Origin: Rosellinia necatrix
Taxonomy: Eukaryota; Ascomycota; Sordariomycetes; Xylariales; Xylariaceae
Direction of reading: 5' to 3'
Assembly (NCBI GenBank): GCA_021209875.1
Contig: JAGYVD010000006.1
Coordinates: 992,001 to 1,056,000 of the forward strand
DNA length: 64,000 bases
The position numbers and the translations under genes were made by a program. Below are positions 34,212 through 45,635 of the stretch, one piece after another (within the stretch, counting starts at the first letter, position 1; each line of letters starts with the position of its first letter). Below the pieces are notes generated by a model. That model saw nothing but the letters and a program-made list of their open reading frames with translations, searched no databases and was not told the origin of the DNA.

Positions 34212-36060
34212 ATGGCTGGTGACGATGAGACGACACCTCTGCTCAGGGAGAGGGAATGCGACGAGGCGCCCAATGCGAAGTTGAAGCGATGGTTTTCGCC
34301 AGCGACGCTCATCCTCTGCGGCGGATTTCTGATCTCCCTCTCGTTCAGCTACACGCAGACACCGTAAGATCTCTTATATGCCCGCTTCGCATCGCTTCGC
34401 ATCGCTTCGCGTGCATCACTTCTCCTCTCCGTCTGGCCCATGCTCTATCTAACCCGCGAACAGCTTGCTCTACACCTTCCACGTGATGGTGTGCGAGGAG
34501 TTCTACAAGCATGCTCCGCCGTACGAGGGAACCGGCGACCGTTGCGCCCGCAACGAGGTCGATGCCGGCGCCGCTTCACAGGTCGCGATCATGGGGGCGG
34601 CCACGGTCATCTGCGGAATCACAAACCTCTTCGTGGCTGGCTGGGAGATGAGGAAGTACGGCCCGAAAAAGGCCCTCGCAATCCAAACCTTCTTCCCCGC
34701 CATTCGTGTCTCCATCCAGGCCTCGTCGCTGTTTATCGGTGCTCGCACCGGAATCATCATAATGCAATTGAGTCAGCTGATGGGTGTCTGGGGAGGGCCT
34801 GCCGGGTATATCCTCATTCTCAACACCATCGTCGCAGAAATCACGGAGCCGGCGGGCCGAACGGCCATGTTTGGGAAGCTCCAAGGTGTTCTCATGTTGG
34901 GCGTTTCCCTAGGGTTTATCGTGGGCGGTATCTTGGCTGAAAAGTTCGGTATCGCCACGCCTTTCGAGGTCGCGGCCGTTTCCTTCTTGACGTGCACTGC
35001 ATATGTCCTATCATTCGTGCCCTACATCGACCCGAAGAACCTATCATCGGACGATAAAGCTCCCAAAGGGCAGGGATTCCTGGGTTTTCTCAGTCCCTTG
35101 AAGGTTCTGGGGCCCCAGAAAATGATGCTGGTAGATGGGCGGACGAAGAAGCACTTTGGAATATCATTCCTAGCGCTTGGGATATTTACCGGAGTCCTTG
35201 CCACGGGTTATGCGCCGACCCTGATCCAGATGTATTCCATGTCCGCATTTGAGTTCACGTCGACCAACAATAGCTTGCTCATGTCTATAAATTGCCTAGT
35301 GAGAGGATTATTCCTCATGTTCGTGTTCCCGCATATCATCTCGTACGGGCGACTCGCGTTTAAAAGAGACGATGCGCCTTGGTTAGGTGCATCGCCCGAC
35401 TCGCCCCTACCAACCGAACCATACGACATTGACCCTCTCCCCGCTATTGTGGCTGACCAGGAGGAGCCGACGAGGCCGCCGAAGGTTGTGACCGTCACGC
35501 AAGGCGCCGGGTTTGACCTCTTCTTCCTGCGATGGAGTCTTCTGATCGACGGGATAATCACAGCGTCCTCGGCGTTCGCCACCCAAGGCTGGCATATGTA
35601 TCTTGGTATGCATCCCCGTAGCCTGACCAAGCGGGACCGCGCTGGCGGTATATTTCCCGTGGCACTGCTGATGTGATTATAGTTGGTTCTTTGCTTCCAC
35701 TGGCATCCGGGTCGGCACCTGCGGCAAAAGGCGTTCTCACGGAGATGGTCCCGGCCAACCGTAAGGCCGATGCGCTACAAGCGATGACACTCGTGGAGCA
35801 CTCGGCAACTTTGATGACCATGGGACTGTTCGGATTCATTTTCTCGTCATTCGCCAATATGGGGCAGTCATATCTGACCTTCTATTGCAATGCCGTACGC
35901 TCCATCTCCCCGTCTGCCTTACCCTTGACTAAACATCTTCTAGGCTGTTGCTATTGTAGGCGTCTTGGTACTCTTGTTATCAAGATTCCCGCCACCGGAC
36001 AGCGAGATGATTGTGGATGGTGTGGAGACCGAGCCTTTGTTATCAGACTCGGAGGGGTAA
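34212..36060 (+). CDS. MFS transporter
   Basis: This plasma or vacuolar membrane major facilitator has about 12 hydrophobic segments and a cytosolic N-terminus DDETTPLLRERE, a dileucine-type stretch common in fungal MFS proteins. Four exons are joined by introns 34364-34463 (GTAAGA), 35606-35682 (GTATGC) and 35895-35943 (GTACGC), with phases 2, 1 and 0. The result is 540 residues ending VETEPLLSDSEG. The central loop (residues 255-310) is hydrophilic. Near the C-terminus, LPLASGSAPAAKGVLTEMVP is characteristic of TCR/TetA-like fungal transporters. Substrate is unknown. The gene is intact and could export a metabolite, but no direct cluster partner is adjacent. Confidence 0.85.
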
Positions 36061-37463
36061 GAAAATGGAGACTGAAACATTGTCTCTGAAGGTGAGCCGT
36101 CGGAACTTTTAAAGACATAACACTCCGTCTTCGTATTTTGGAGGGGAGGGCAATGCCCTATTTACCAGATGACTTGCATGCCGTCATCCCCTAATCGAGA
36201 CGTACGATATCCGGCTATAAGCATGTCAGAAATCGATCTGAACGGCCGCGCCCCTTATTGAGTAGGAGTCGAGGACCTGATGATGATAGAGGCGACTTGG
36301 AGGAAACAAGAACAGGGGGTCGGTTTAGTGAAGACACGCGAATCTTCTACGCGCATTGTGATGAAAACGAGAATAGAGGTAGATGTGGCTTCACAAGAAA
36401 ACCAAAGAAGAGCGCCCGAGTGGTGATTACCGTGTAACTACTAGGTAATATATAATAGAGGTGTTTCTTGTTTGAATCTTAGGATCTTCAACGCGAGCCC
36501 TAATTGTTGCATATGCTTGGCGCCATATATGTTTGGTTAATATCCCCGGTGTATGTTAGCGTATGCGTGTTTTCGGGGTTTCAGTTTTTCTCTGGTTTGA
36601 TCCACCCTGAGCTGACGGATCTAGCGTGCATAATATGTAGGGACCCTGCATATTTAAAATGCATAATAAGCCGCAGTACACTAGATCACCTAACCTATCT
36701 CTTTTATAATTATTGTTTATTTTGCAGATAATGTATAATGTTGAACTCACAAGTAAAACATCAAGGAATCCGTCTCTAGCTGCATCTGTGTAGCCCCTTT
36801 AGGACTCACCTATCTAAACTACCCAGCCTAAGACTGTGCATGGCTTATGACGAACCACCCCTGAATTATAATGTCAGTGGGCCTGATCCCGAAATATTCG
36901 CATACGTATTCGGCTAGCAGGATGGATTCCTTCATTTCGAGTGTATTATCAACGACTTCCCGCACTAGTGTAAGGAGTCGGCATTTACACTGCCGGGATG
37001 GCGATACTGAACTCAAATTGCGTCTCACAGGGTTTAGGATCTAGTCCAGCGCAACGGCCCAACTATGAATGGACTTGCTTTCCTTACTGGCTATTCCTGG
37101 TGCCCCTGTACAGCGCATCTCACAAGCTCCTCCTTCCTTGCTCCCGTCACGTCTACAGCAAGCCCACACGCGCTATACATATCCCACGGGCCACACGTAA
37201 AGAATACATATCCCGCAACTCAAGAGTAACGCTTATCACCATAATTAATTGGCAAGTAAGACTCGCATAGAGTGTGGTTACTCGTGCATTTACGCCCTTG
37301 TTCTTTGTCCTTCATGTGACGGATTCGCCTTCTCCGGTTGATCCGATAAGCCGCTTTATCCCACTATCCCATTGTCCCCTTCCTGGGAGAAGTTGTAAAT
37401 ATCTGGGTATCCTTGTGCCATCCACGTCTATCCTCCGTAACTTGATTACTGTTTATTATTATC
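36061..37463. other. intergenic, 1.4 kb
   Basis: No gene or repeat is recognised. Short frames (for example 36504-36731 and 36998-37270) lack homology cues. The last 100 bp form the leader of the membrane protein gene. Confidence 0.45.
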
Positions 37464-38355
37464 ATGCCCTGGGCGACCAACCCCCTATTTGAACCGAAGC
37501 AACGCGCCCAGAACCTTGCCACCGACGTCGAGGCCGCCCCGGGCGATGGGGGTCACCACGGCGAGACCGGAACCGGAAGCGGCAGTGGGAGCGCCAGTCC
37601 CGAGCCCAAGGATAACGACCAGTTGAAGTTCCGTCCGCCGAGCGACCACTTCACCCCTCATCAGATCTTTTACATATTTGTCCTTGATGGGATAGTCTCT
37701 GCCATCTTCGCTGGGGGCATCAACTTTGCGATAGCCTACGGTATGCCTTCGACCCCGTTCATTACTGTTTTCATTTTTATTATTGTCGCTGTGCTTTCCT
37801 ACTCACACCACTCCAGCGTTGTATCATGATAAAGGCACGAAGCAAAGCCCCATCCGGCTGTTTCAGTTCCCCAATACCCTCGCTGGAGATACAGCCGTCA
37901 CCATCTTCATCCAGTTCCTGACCACTTGGATAATCGAGGCTATCCTCGTCAACTATGATTTGAAAAAAGGAGGCGTGCAGCCGATTGGATTTATCCCCGA
38001 ACCCCGGTGGAAGTACGTCCGGTGGTTCATGTTCCTGGACAGGCACGAACAAACGGACGAGGTTAGAAGCATCAACCACTGGCTGAGGTTCCTTTTCTCG
38101 CAGATCATCCGATCCCTCGTGTTGGCCGTGATATTCTTCCCGTTCATCTTCGGCGTCTCCGTCGGGATCCTCACGATAGTTGGGAAACATAATAATTCCG
38201 ACTGGGATTGGTATTACTCGGCGACGTGGGCACCAGAGATCTTCAAGCTTGTCCAGGGCGCGGTGCTTGGACTGTTGTTCACGCCACCCATGGTCATGTT
38301 TTGGCTCGCGAGATGCGGCTGGGCACTACAGTCAAGGGAAGGAGCAGTCGAATAG
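37464..38355 (+). CDS. fungal multi-pass membrane protein of unknown function
   Basis: The product has 271 residues after removing intron 37741-37816 (GTATGC...CCAG, 76 bp, phase 1). The first 60 residues are polar and contain a Gly-Ser dipeptide tract (GTGSGSGSAS). Four hydrophobic segments follow: FYIFVLDGIVSAIFAGGINF, TVTIFI-type FIQFLTTWIIEAILV, IIRSLVLAVIFFPFIFGVSV and LVQGAVLGLLFTPPMVMFWL. The loop PRWKYVRWFMFLDRHEQTDE looks conserved. I know of similar uncharacterised fungal four-helix membrane proteins but cannot give a verified family name. Start context ATCATGCCC is acceptable. Confidence 0.75.
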
Positions 38356-38477
38356 GTAGGTGCCATAGAGCCCGGGGTTCCGAAAACATAAAAATTAGAC
38401 TCTAATAATTAATGATCTCGCCACCACGCGCATGTGTTAACGAACGGGCTGATTATCCTCGTGTACTCCTCCCTACC

Positions 38478-40303
38478 CTACCCGTACCGAACCGCGTCGG
38501 AAGTATCTCTAAACCAATCATCCGTAGCCAGAGCTTCTTCAGTCGAAGCGTAGCTAATAATCGTGCTCTTAGCCGTCGTATACGCCTGATAGGCCTCCAC
38601 GCCGTTCTCGACACCGAGGCCGCTCGACGTTTTACTCCCGCCCCATGGGCTGCTGGGGTCGTTGCGATGGTGGGTATTCACCCACGTGATGCCCGCGTCG
38701 ATCCTCTCGGACACGCGGAACGCCTGCGACAGGTCCTGGGTCCAGATGCCCGCGCCGAGCCCGAACTCGCTGTCGTTGGCCAGCTCGACGGCCTCGTCCT
38801 CGGTGTCGAACCCGACGACGACGATGACGGGGCCGAACGCCTCGGTGCGCCAGAGCCGCGTGTCCCGCACGCCCCTCCCGGCGGCCGCCGGGTCCGCATC
38901 CACGAGGACCGTGGGCGGGTAGAAGTAGCCCCTCGACAGGTCCGTCCCGTCGAGCGCGCTCGGGCCGCTCATCCGCTTCCCGCCGGTAAGCGCCCGCGCC
39001 AGCCCGCTGGAGACGGCCTCGTCGACGAGGGCCTCGACGCCGCGCAGCTGGCGCGCGGAGACGAGCGGGCCCATCATGCAGCCCGGGTGGGCGGGGGCGC
39101 CGACGCGGGCGGCGATGAGGTCGGCCTTGGCCCGCAGGAGGTCGAGGAGGGGCGGCAGGACGGCGTTGTCGACGAGGATGCGGGTGCTGGCGATGCAGGT
39201 CTGGCCGCTGGCGACGAAGCTGCCGAAGGCGACGCCGTTGGCGGCCAGGCGCAGGTCGGCGCCGCGGAAGACGACGAGGGGCGCCTTGCCGCCGAGCTCG
39301 GCGGTGTAGCGGGCGAGGTTGCCGCCCACGACGGCGCCGATGGCGCGGCCGGCGGCGGTGCCGCCCGTCACGTCGACCTTGCGCACGAGCGGGTGCCGGA
39401 CGAGGGCGGCGCCGGTCGCCGGGCCGAGGCCCGGCAGCACGCTCAGCACGCCCCGCGGCAACCCCGCGGCGCCCAGCACGGCGCCCAGCCGCAGCGTCGT
39501 CAGCGGCGTCAGCTCGCTCGGCTTCACCACCACGCTGTTCCCGGCCGCCAGCGCCGGCGCCAGCTTCTTGACCGCGATCAGCAGCGGGTGGTTGAACGGC
39601 GTCACCTGCGCCACCACGCCCAGCGCCACCCGGTCCACGAAGTTGTGCAGCTTGCCCGTCGTCGGGAGGAGCGGCCGCTCCGCCACCCGCAGCAGCGCCG
39701 CGTAGTACTTGAACCATCGGACTAGGGACGGCACTTGCGCTTTCACTGGGTTCGTTAGCGAGCCGTGCGGGAGAAGGAGGAGGGGAGGAGGGGGCAGTTG
39801 GGTTGGCAGGAGTGCTAGGGTGAGGTGGTGCTGGCGTGGTGTGGTCTCTTACTCTCGCGGACTGCGCGCCCCGTCTGCCGCACTTCGAGCGCGATGAGCG
39901 CCGGCAGCTCCGCTTCTAGCAGCGTCGCCGCCTTGTCTAGCACGTCGGCCCGGCGGTGCGGGGACTCGCGCGACCACACGCCCGATTTGAAGGCCGCTTG
40001 GGCCAGCGCGACGGCTTCGTCTACATCCTCTTCCGAGGCCGCGTGGCAGCTGGGAATCGATCGATCAGTGTCGCTCTCGCTTTATTGTATGTATCCTATC
40101 CTGCTCTGGATACTCATCGTGAGACGGCCTTACTGTGCGAAGATCTCCCCCGTGGAGGGGTCCTCGATCGGAATACTGTGATTGAACTCTCAGCTGATGT
40201 CCCCCGTCGTCCTTGGTATGGGGGGGATGAGGGTCTTCTCATACAGCTCGCCACGCCCCGGCCTCTCTTCGCCCGCCACCCACATCAGGTACGGCTCGCT
40301 CAT
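38478..40303 (-). CDS. NAD(P)-dependent aldehyde dehydrogenase
   Basis: It oxidises aldehydes to acids. Four exons start at 40303 (MSEPYLMWVAGEERPGRGEL). Introns are 40244-40176 (GTATGA), 40133-40050 (GTAAGG) and 39852-39746 (GTAAGA); phases agree and give 521 residues. Key motifs include PFNHPLLIAVKKLAPALAAG and VVVKPSELTPL, ELGGKAP with general-base Glu249, and SGQTC with nucleophile Cys283. The spacing of 34 between them equals that of classical ALDHs. The C-terminal WVNTHHRNDPSSPWGGSK block is also present. It resembles fungal betaine- or salicylaldehyde-type dehydrogenases. Exon 4 is extremely GC-rich, so the opposite strand is also open for 1.3 kb. It could take part in metabolism with the P450 genes 5 kb away, but that is speculative. 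Confidence 0.93.
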
Positions 40304-41480
40304 GGTTTCGGATTTCGGGTGAGCCAGAAGGTGTGAGAGTGAGTGAAATAGGTAATTTTATGATGTGAATGGAACGAGATGCGATACTAATTTCTGAATA
40401 CCCCATCCGAACTAAAATCTCCGCACCTCCGCGATTCCACTCCGGCGAAGGCCCATAGCAAATTCGGAGTTATCCGGAATTCAAGCTCAAAGCATCACTG
40501 CTCGGTTTCTGTCCGCGTTTCGTTGTTCAAATGGTGCACTACCGTAAACTACTGCCCAGGACTGGATATGCAATATGCACCTGCAGTCAACCATTTCGAT
40601 ATATAATCGCTTCATACCAGTACCAATTTGACACAAGACCCCCTAGCACCTAATATTGAGATCACGGTCGCACACATAAGTACAATGCATGCACGTCCTG
40701 TGCGTCACGAACACCACTCTTGGGAGAGGAAGTTCAAATAATCAGACGCCCTAGAGTTGGCAACAAAACCAATGCAGGTCGAAGATTCTGGTGTTGGCGT
40801 AATCTATTGCTGCGGCAGTCAATGCCATCTAACGTGGTAGGACATGGAGCAGACAGCATGAATCTTTTGAATGAACTACCTAGTCAAGAACCGATGAAAA
40901 GCTAAAATAGTAATGAAGCTACTTAGGTAGTAGTAGTAGTATTATCTGAGGTAGCTTCGTGGTACGAATAGAAGGTGCCCGGCTTTATTTGCACTGAGCG
41001 GACAGGGGCAGAACTACTCGACCGTTTGGCCCAATTAACGATTATTCACTCAAATGGATCTAATTCAAATCGCGAGGAAGTGAGCGAGTGCATAGATATT
41101 ACATTAAAGAGGCAGTGGGTGGTACCTAGGTACCAGATCGGGTCGACCGGATGTGATAAGTTTTCGCCACCTGGTGGCGGCCGCGATTGTTGTCAACCCT
41201 CCAAAAATGTTGTCCAATCATTGGTGGGTTTCTCGTATATGTCCCCGAGGATTAGCCAGACTACCTGAGGGGTGACTCATGTAACGAAAGGACCGAGGTT
41301 AAACCGAACCTCTCTCCACAAACTTGGCTTTCCCGCAAATCTCAGGCCCACTCGTCCTCTCCTCGACCAGCGACCAAGTCCGCCCATCGTCTATCCCACC
41401 GACCAATCCATCATCAAGCCACGAATCTCGCCCACACGCGTACACAAGGTATTCCATCATAACAACCCGACAACTGCAAA
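40304..41480. other. intergenic, promoter of eS30
   Basis: No gene is recognised. A GTAGTAGTAGTA run lies at about 40927-40942. The last 200 bp are the ribosomal-protein promoter and leader, with pyrimidine-rich pieces typical of such genes. Confidence 0.5.
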
Positions 41481-41840
41481 ATGGGAAAGGTCCACGGAAG
41501 TCTTGCCCGTGCCGGTATGTCCAACGACTGCAAGTTTGATCCTGGAGGATGCTAACTTTCGCCAGGCAAGGTCAAGAGTCAAACTCCGAAAGTTCGTCGA
41601 GCCCGTCCGATTCTCCCGCAATTTCTTCAATATCTAACATTCTACGCTAGGTCGAGCGAGCCGAAAAGGCAAAGACACCTAAGGGCCGTGCTCGGAAGCG
41701 GATCCTGTACACGCGCCGTTTCGTGAACATCGCGACGACAGCCGGTGGCAAGCGCAAGGTATATAACGATCGCGAGCCGTAATACCGTCATGTAACACGA
41801 TACTAATACATTTCAGATGAACCCTAACCCGACTACGTAA
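41481..41840 (+). CDS. rps30: 40S ribosomal protein eS30
   Basis: This very small basic protein is part of the small ribosomal subunit head/shoulder region. Four short exons encode it: 41481-41514 ([11 protein letters not shown] plus one base), 41566-41591 (GKVKSQTPK), 41651-41758 ([18 protein letters not shown] to TAGGKRK) and 41817-41840 (MNPNPTT). Introns 41515-41565 (GTATGT...CCAG), 41592-41650 (GTTCGT...CTAG) and 41759-41816 (GTATAT...TTCAG) are all GT-AG with matching phase. The 63-residue product equals the usual fungal eS30 length, with no ubiquitin-like fusion. The conserved LYTRRFVN and GGKRKMNPNP blocks are unmistakable. Each exon is too short to be found as an open frame by length. 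Confidence 0.95.
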
Positions 41841-41870
41841 ACTTCCCCGTCGCATCGATAAGTCAAGCAC

Positions 41871-41952
41871 CAGGACGGCATCAGGGCGGCATCAGGACGG
41901 CATCATGACAGCATCATGACAGCATCAGGACGGCATTAGAACGGCATCAGGA
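41871..41952 (+). repeat. 11-bp minisatellite downstream of eS30
   Basis: Seven 11-bp units of the type CAGGACGGCAT run from 41871 to 41947, with a partial unit after. Variants (CATGACAGCAT twice, TAGAACGGCAT) show G-to-A and C-to-T type changes. It starts 31 bp after the eS30 stop, so it probably lies in or near its 3' UTR. Confidence 0.88.
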
Positions 41953-42561
41953 AGCCTAGGTGGCTGGTTCTCGGTTATTAACCGTTAATTGTCGCGGCTG
42001 TTCGGGTTATGGAGTCTTGATCAGGCATACCAAAATACATTTCCTAAAAAGTGTATACCTCTTTTCCCTCGTCCCGTATTCGTCCAGGGTGCCATGTTCC
42101 TGCAATTTTATGATGTTACCCACACTCTTAGAGCAGCCGAAGCGCTCCAAAGGCAACCCACTGGCTTCTTTCCGAAGGATAACAAACCTATGGTCATGCC
42201 CAAGAACGATACCCGGCGCGAGGTTCGCAAAATCCATAGGTGCGAAATGCAGGGTTGGGTATACAAATACACTCTCTATTAGCTATCAACTTGAGCACTT
42301 CGGGTCATGGTGGTTATTTCTTCCAGCCTCTATATTGACCACCAAGAAACCCAGTTGGCCTAGAATTCATGTAGCACGCTTTCCATCCGATTAAACGCAG
42401 TCAAATCTATTCGTAGGGGTTCACCTACTTATCCAGCGAGAAATCGATCAGATTGCTTAACTTGCTTCGGCGAAAGATATATTTGGTAAAGATGAAACAC
42501 GGTAACTCAAGATTTTGAAACATTGCCCCCTCTACACCCAATACACGGCGAATCATAACTT
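41953..42561. other. intergenic, no gene recognised
   Basis: A frame of 144 codons at 41960-42394 and one on the opposite strand have no recognisable motif. This is the 3' flank of the HET relic. Confidence 0.4.
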
Positions 42562-43866
42562 CTACCGGATCCTTCTTCTTTCCTGAGGCCTATCAAACGC
42601 AATGTGATGTTTCTCCGGGACACCCACCCCAACTCTCTCATACAAAGCAATATTGTCGGCAGCCTTTATTGGGTGAACTAATAGCACCCAGAAGAGCACA
42701 TCGGGCTCATATCTCGGTGACGTCTTGCTCTTCCCAAGAATAACGCACTTGATAGGCTGGTCAAAAGCTCTGCCGGGGTCGTCCATGGTCCTCCGTCCGC
42801 TATCAGCGTCAAGGAGCTCCAAAACCGGCGCATCCAGTTCCAGTGGAGATGCTGCGATGACATTGTCACCTTTGAAATCTCCGCTCACTCCATTTTGATT
42901 GCCGTCCCTAGAAAATGGCGAGATGATTTTGTCGGACCACGCAACCTTCCTAACGGAATGTCCAAGTATTTGATTGTGCCGTCATAGGCCATCCACGACC
43001 ATGAGGGAACAGGCGAATAGCGGAAGCCCTTGATAGCCTTCAGGGTATCCCCAGCTCGCCGCCAGAGCAGGGACCGGTGCAGATAGATGTCAAAAATGCC
43101 GACACCGCCACTGGTGCCGAACGTGCTGATAAGTCGACTCTCGAGCCCTCTAATAGCTATAGGTCGATCTGAGGGGTGCGACAAGGCGAGTTTCGAATAT
43201 CGCCCATAGAGATATTGGAAGAGTTCTATTCTCAATCCCGTGGCGAACTGATCCACAGATCGCGGAAAGTTAGGATCACCCAGGAATGATGCTTTACGAC
43301 TATAGCGAATCTTCAAGTCAATGCTCTGGCAACTTATATATAGACAGCAGGCGGATGTGAACCGGAACGTTAGACAGGGGTAATAACAGAAACACCTACT
43401 TATTCATTCTAGTCATTGTCTCGCACCGCACCCCTCCACCGCATTCCCAGTACGACTGTCTCTCCGTGAAGTGGATTGTACGCCGCGACAGGCCTCGCTC
43501 CTGCAAAACCCAGCCTCGCTGGTTCAGCTCACTCCGTTCCACATCCCGGGCAAAGTCGTCAATCATCTCGCAAACAAAGTAGGCTGCGTCACGGTCCTGG
43601 AGCCCCCGCATCATGACGGATTGTCTTGCCGGGCGCGGTTTCAGAAAGCCATCTCCGCTCCCGGTAGAACCACTCGCGGCGATGGTGCAGTACGCCGAGC
43701 TAAACACACGCTCTATAAGTTTAGACTCGGTCTCCCAATCGATAGATCTCCTGAGCAAACGCATTCGCAGACTCTCCCTTTTTGGGCGACGGTACCCATT
43801 GTTGGCATCTCCCCCGACAGGCTGTTCCCCTGGACTCTTGGCGCGATTCGCTCCATAACACAATGT
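42562..43866 (-). pseudogene. HET-domain (heterokaryon incompatibility) protein relic
   Basis: HET proteins trigger cell death on fusion of incompatible fungal strains. On the minus strand the diagnostic blocks are SIDWETESKLIERVFSSAYC, CTIAASGS, RGWVLQERGLSRRTIHF and QSYWECGGGVRCE. An intron at 43399-43333 (GTAGGT...TAAG, 67 bp) leads to a second block with FLGDPNFPRSVDQFATGL, VPSWSWMAYDG and IKYLDIP. Near 42951 the frame shifts. The continuation (VAWSDKIISPFSRDGNQNG, then KCVILGKSK and YERVGVG) is in another frame and ends at 42562. Before SIDW the expected YLWVDSLCI segment is unrecognisable, and the N-terminal LSY-type region is missing or reduced to LCYGAN at about 43860. I infer a decayed, 5'-truncated gene next to a truncated P450. 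Confidence 0.8.
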
Positions 43867-43871
43867 TATAC

Positions 43872-45345
43872 ACACTCCTTTTCTGGGTACGAAGCTTACG
43901 GAAAGACTGCAGAGACAGTCTTTGCCCAACCCATGATGGGCATCGGTGCCGTCGTCAATATCCCCGTCTCGCAACTTCACTTACTGAGCAAATCGGAGAG
44001 TGAAATCATTACAAAGAAGGCACAGATCGAAGGGCTCCAGCCTAGTTATACGATCGGTGACAAGCAAATTTTTGATGAGTTAATCCACTTCGACGCGGTC
44101 AGGCGTTTCTTCCGAAAGAGCACGATAGACGTGTTCATCGGGCCAGTCAACGAGGAATTGGACTCGGCATTCCGCAGGCACTGGGACACTAACACTGTTG
44201 ACAAGAAAACGGTGAACGTTTAGAATACCTGCACTAAGATTATGTCCCAGGTTGCCAGCCGCATCATCTTCGGTGTTGCATTGGCTTGCAATGACGAGTT
44301 CACCGACCATTCAAGAAAATTTGGGCGGGGTCTTTTCGGCGGCGCCGCCTTCATCATCGCTCTACCATCGCTCATTCGACCCGTCATAGCTCCTATTATA
44401 GGATACTCGGCGAGACGACATGAAGCAGCGTGCTTGAAGATCATAGTTCCATATCTAGAGAGGCGATTACAGCAGCAGTCGGCTGAGTATCGTGACGATA
44501 AAGACAGGCCAGTATGTACCATGACTTACATCTAGCATTTTCTCCAAAGAAAAGCCCCCGCTTACTCAGCGTCACAGAATGATACAGTCCAATGGCTTGT
44601 GGACGAATGTATGAAAGCTGGTGGGAAACATGTCAATACCGTGAGCATGGCGAGACGCTTGCTCCAGCTCCACCTCATGTCAAATTTCGGGATTACATAT
44701 GCCTTCGTGGGTTCCGTGCTCGATCTTCACAGCAGTGAGTCGCGCGACGAGTTCCTTGAGGGCCTACGTGCAGAGCACAGGCTTGTTGTAAGCAATCACG
44801 GTAACGGGATAAGTACGAGTGCCGAACTGGATCATCTCTATCGCTTGGATTCGGCAATTCGGGAGTCCATGCGCGTCTCCACGTTCCCCGTCATCTCCTT
44901 CATGCGCATCGTCTCCCCCAAAACCGACGGGCTGCGTCTCGACGACGGCACTCGGATACCGCCCGGAACGCGCATAGGAGTTCCGAGCAGGGCCATCCAC
45001 CGGGATCCAGATCTGTACCCCAGCCCGTCTGAGTACGATGCCTTCCGCTTTTCTAGGCCATTCGAAGTCCAGCATGATGACAGCAGTAACACCTTGTACC
45101 TGACTGTATCGTCACGCGAAGCCATCTGGGCTGTGACAGATTATTTCTTGGCGTTCGGCTACGGGAAACATGCGTGCCCTGGGAGATGGTTCGCTGCTCA
45201 GTATTTGAAGCAGGCTTTGGCACATGTTATCTCCAACTACGATGTGGAAGGTGTGGGAAAGCCATGGGCTAAGACAGTAATGTTCAACATGGTGCTACCT
45301 CCTACGGAGGTTACAGTGAGAATTCGCCGAAGATCTAGAGACTAG
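43872..45345 (+). pseudogene. cytochrome P450 relic (5' truncated, in-frame stop)
   Basis: It belongs to the fungal P450 group that includes ent-kaurene oxidase-like enzymes. It begins abruptly with GYEAYGKTAETVFAQP at about 43877. The membrane anchor and first 50 or so residues are absent, because HET sequence lies directly upstream on the other strand. An in-frame TAG (44221-44223) falls between VDKKTVNV and NTCTKIMSQVASRIIFG where the family usually has a tyrosine. Intron 44512-44577 (GTATGT...ACAG, 66 bp) is phase 0 and joins DKDRP to NDTVQWLVDE. The ExxR motif AIRESMR, the PERF-like FRFSRPFE and the heme motif FGYGKHACPGRWFA are intact. Both lesions argue against a working enzyme. Confidence 0.82.
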
Positions 45346-45635
45346 TATTTACGTAGTACTTACGCAACGACGCGAGGGCATGATGATCGGCGTTGGGTAT
45401 GATGATTGTGAGAGCTTACGCTGGTCCTGGCCTCAGGAAGCCAATGCGCCGGTGCCTTTATCAGTGATTGATTCTTGAAGCTGATCACACCTGAGCATAT
45501 ATCATCAACCTATAAGATTCTACATCCCTTTTCTGCGAAACACTTTTGCCTCGTTTGAAATTGAAACTGCTGCATAGAATTTTTTTTACATTGCTCTCGT
45601 GTCTAATTAGCTTGCTCTTCGAATCTCCCCACCGC

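Noticed and set aside
38412..39725. 437-codon plus-strand frame opposite the aldehyde dehydrogenase
   Set aside because: The minus strand encodes a complete ALDH with catalytic residues and matching introns; the plus frame is an effect of GC-rich codon bias.
41960..42394. 144-codon frame between the minisatellite and the HET relic
   Set aside because: No motif, no codon bias and no start context; the opposite strand is equally open.
44210..44237. A micro-intron removing the in-frame TAG of the P450 relic
   Set aside because: It would be under 30 bases, and the codons on both sides align with the family without a gap.
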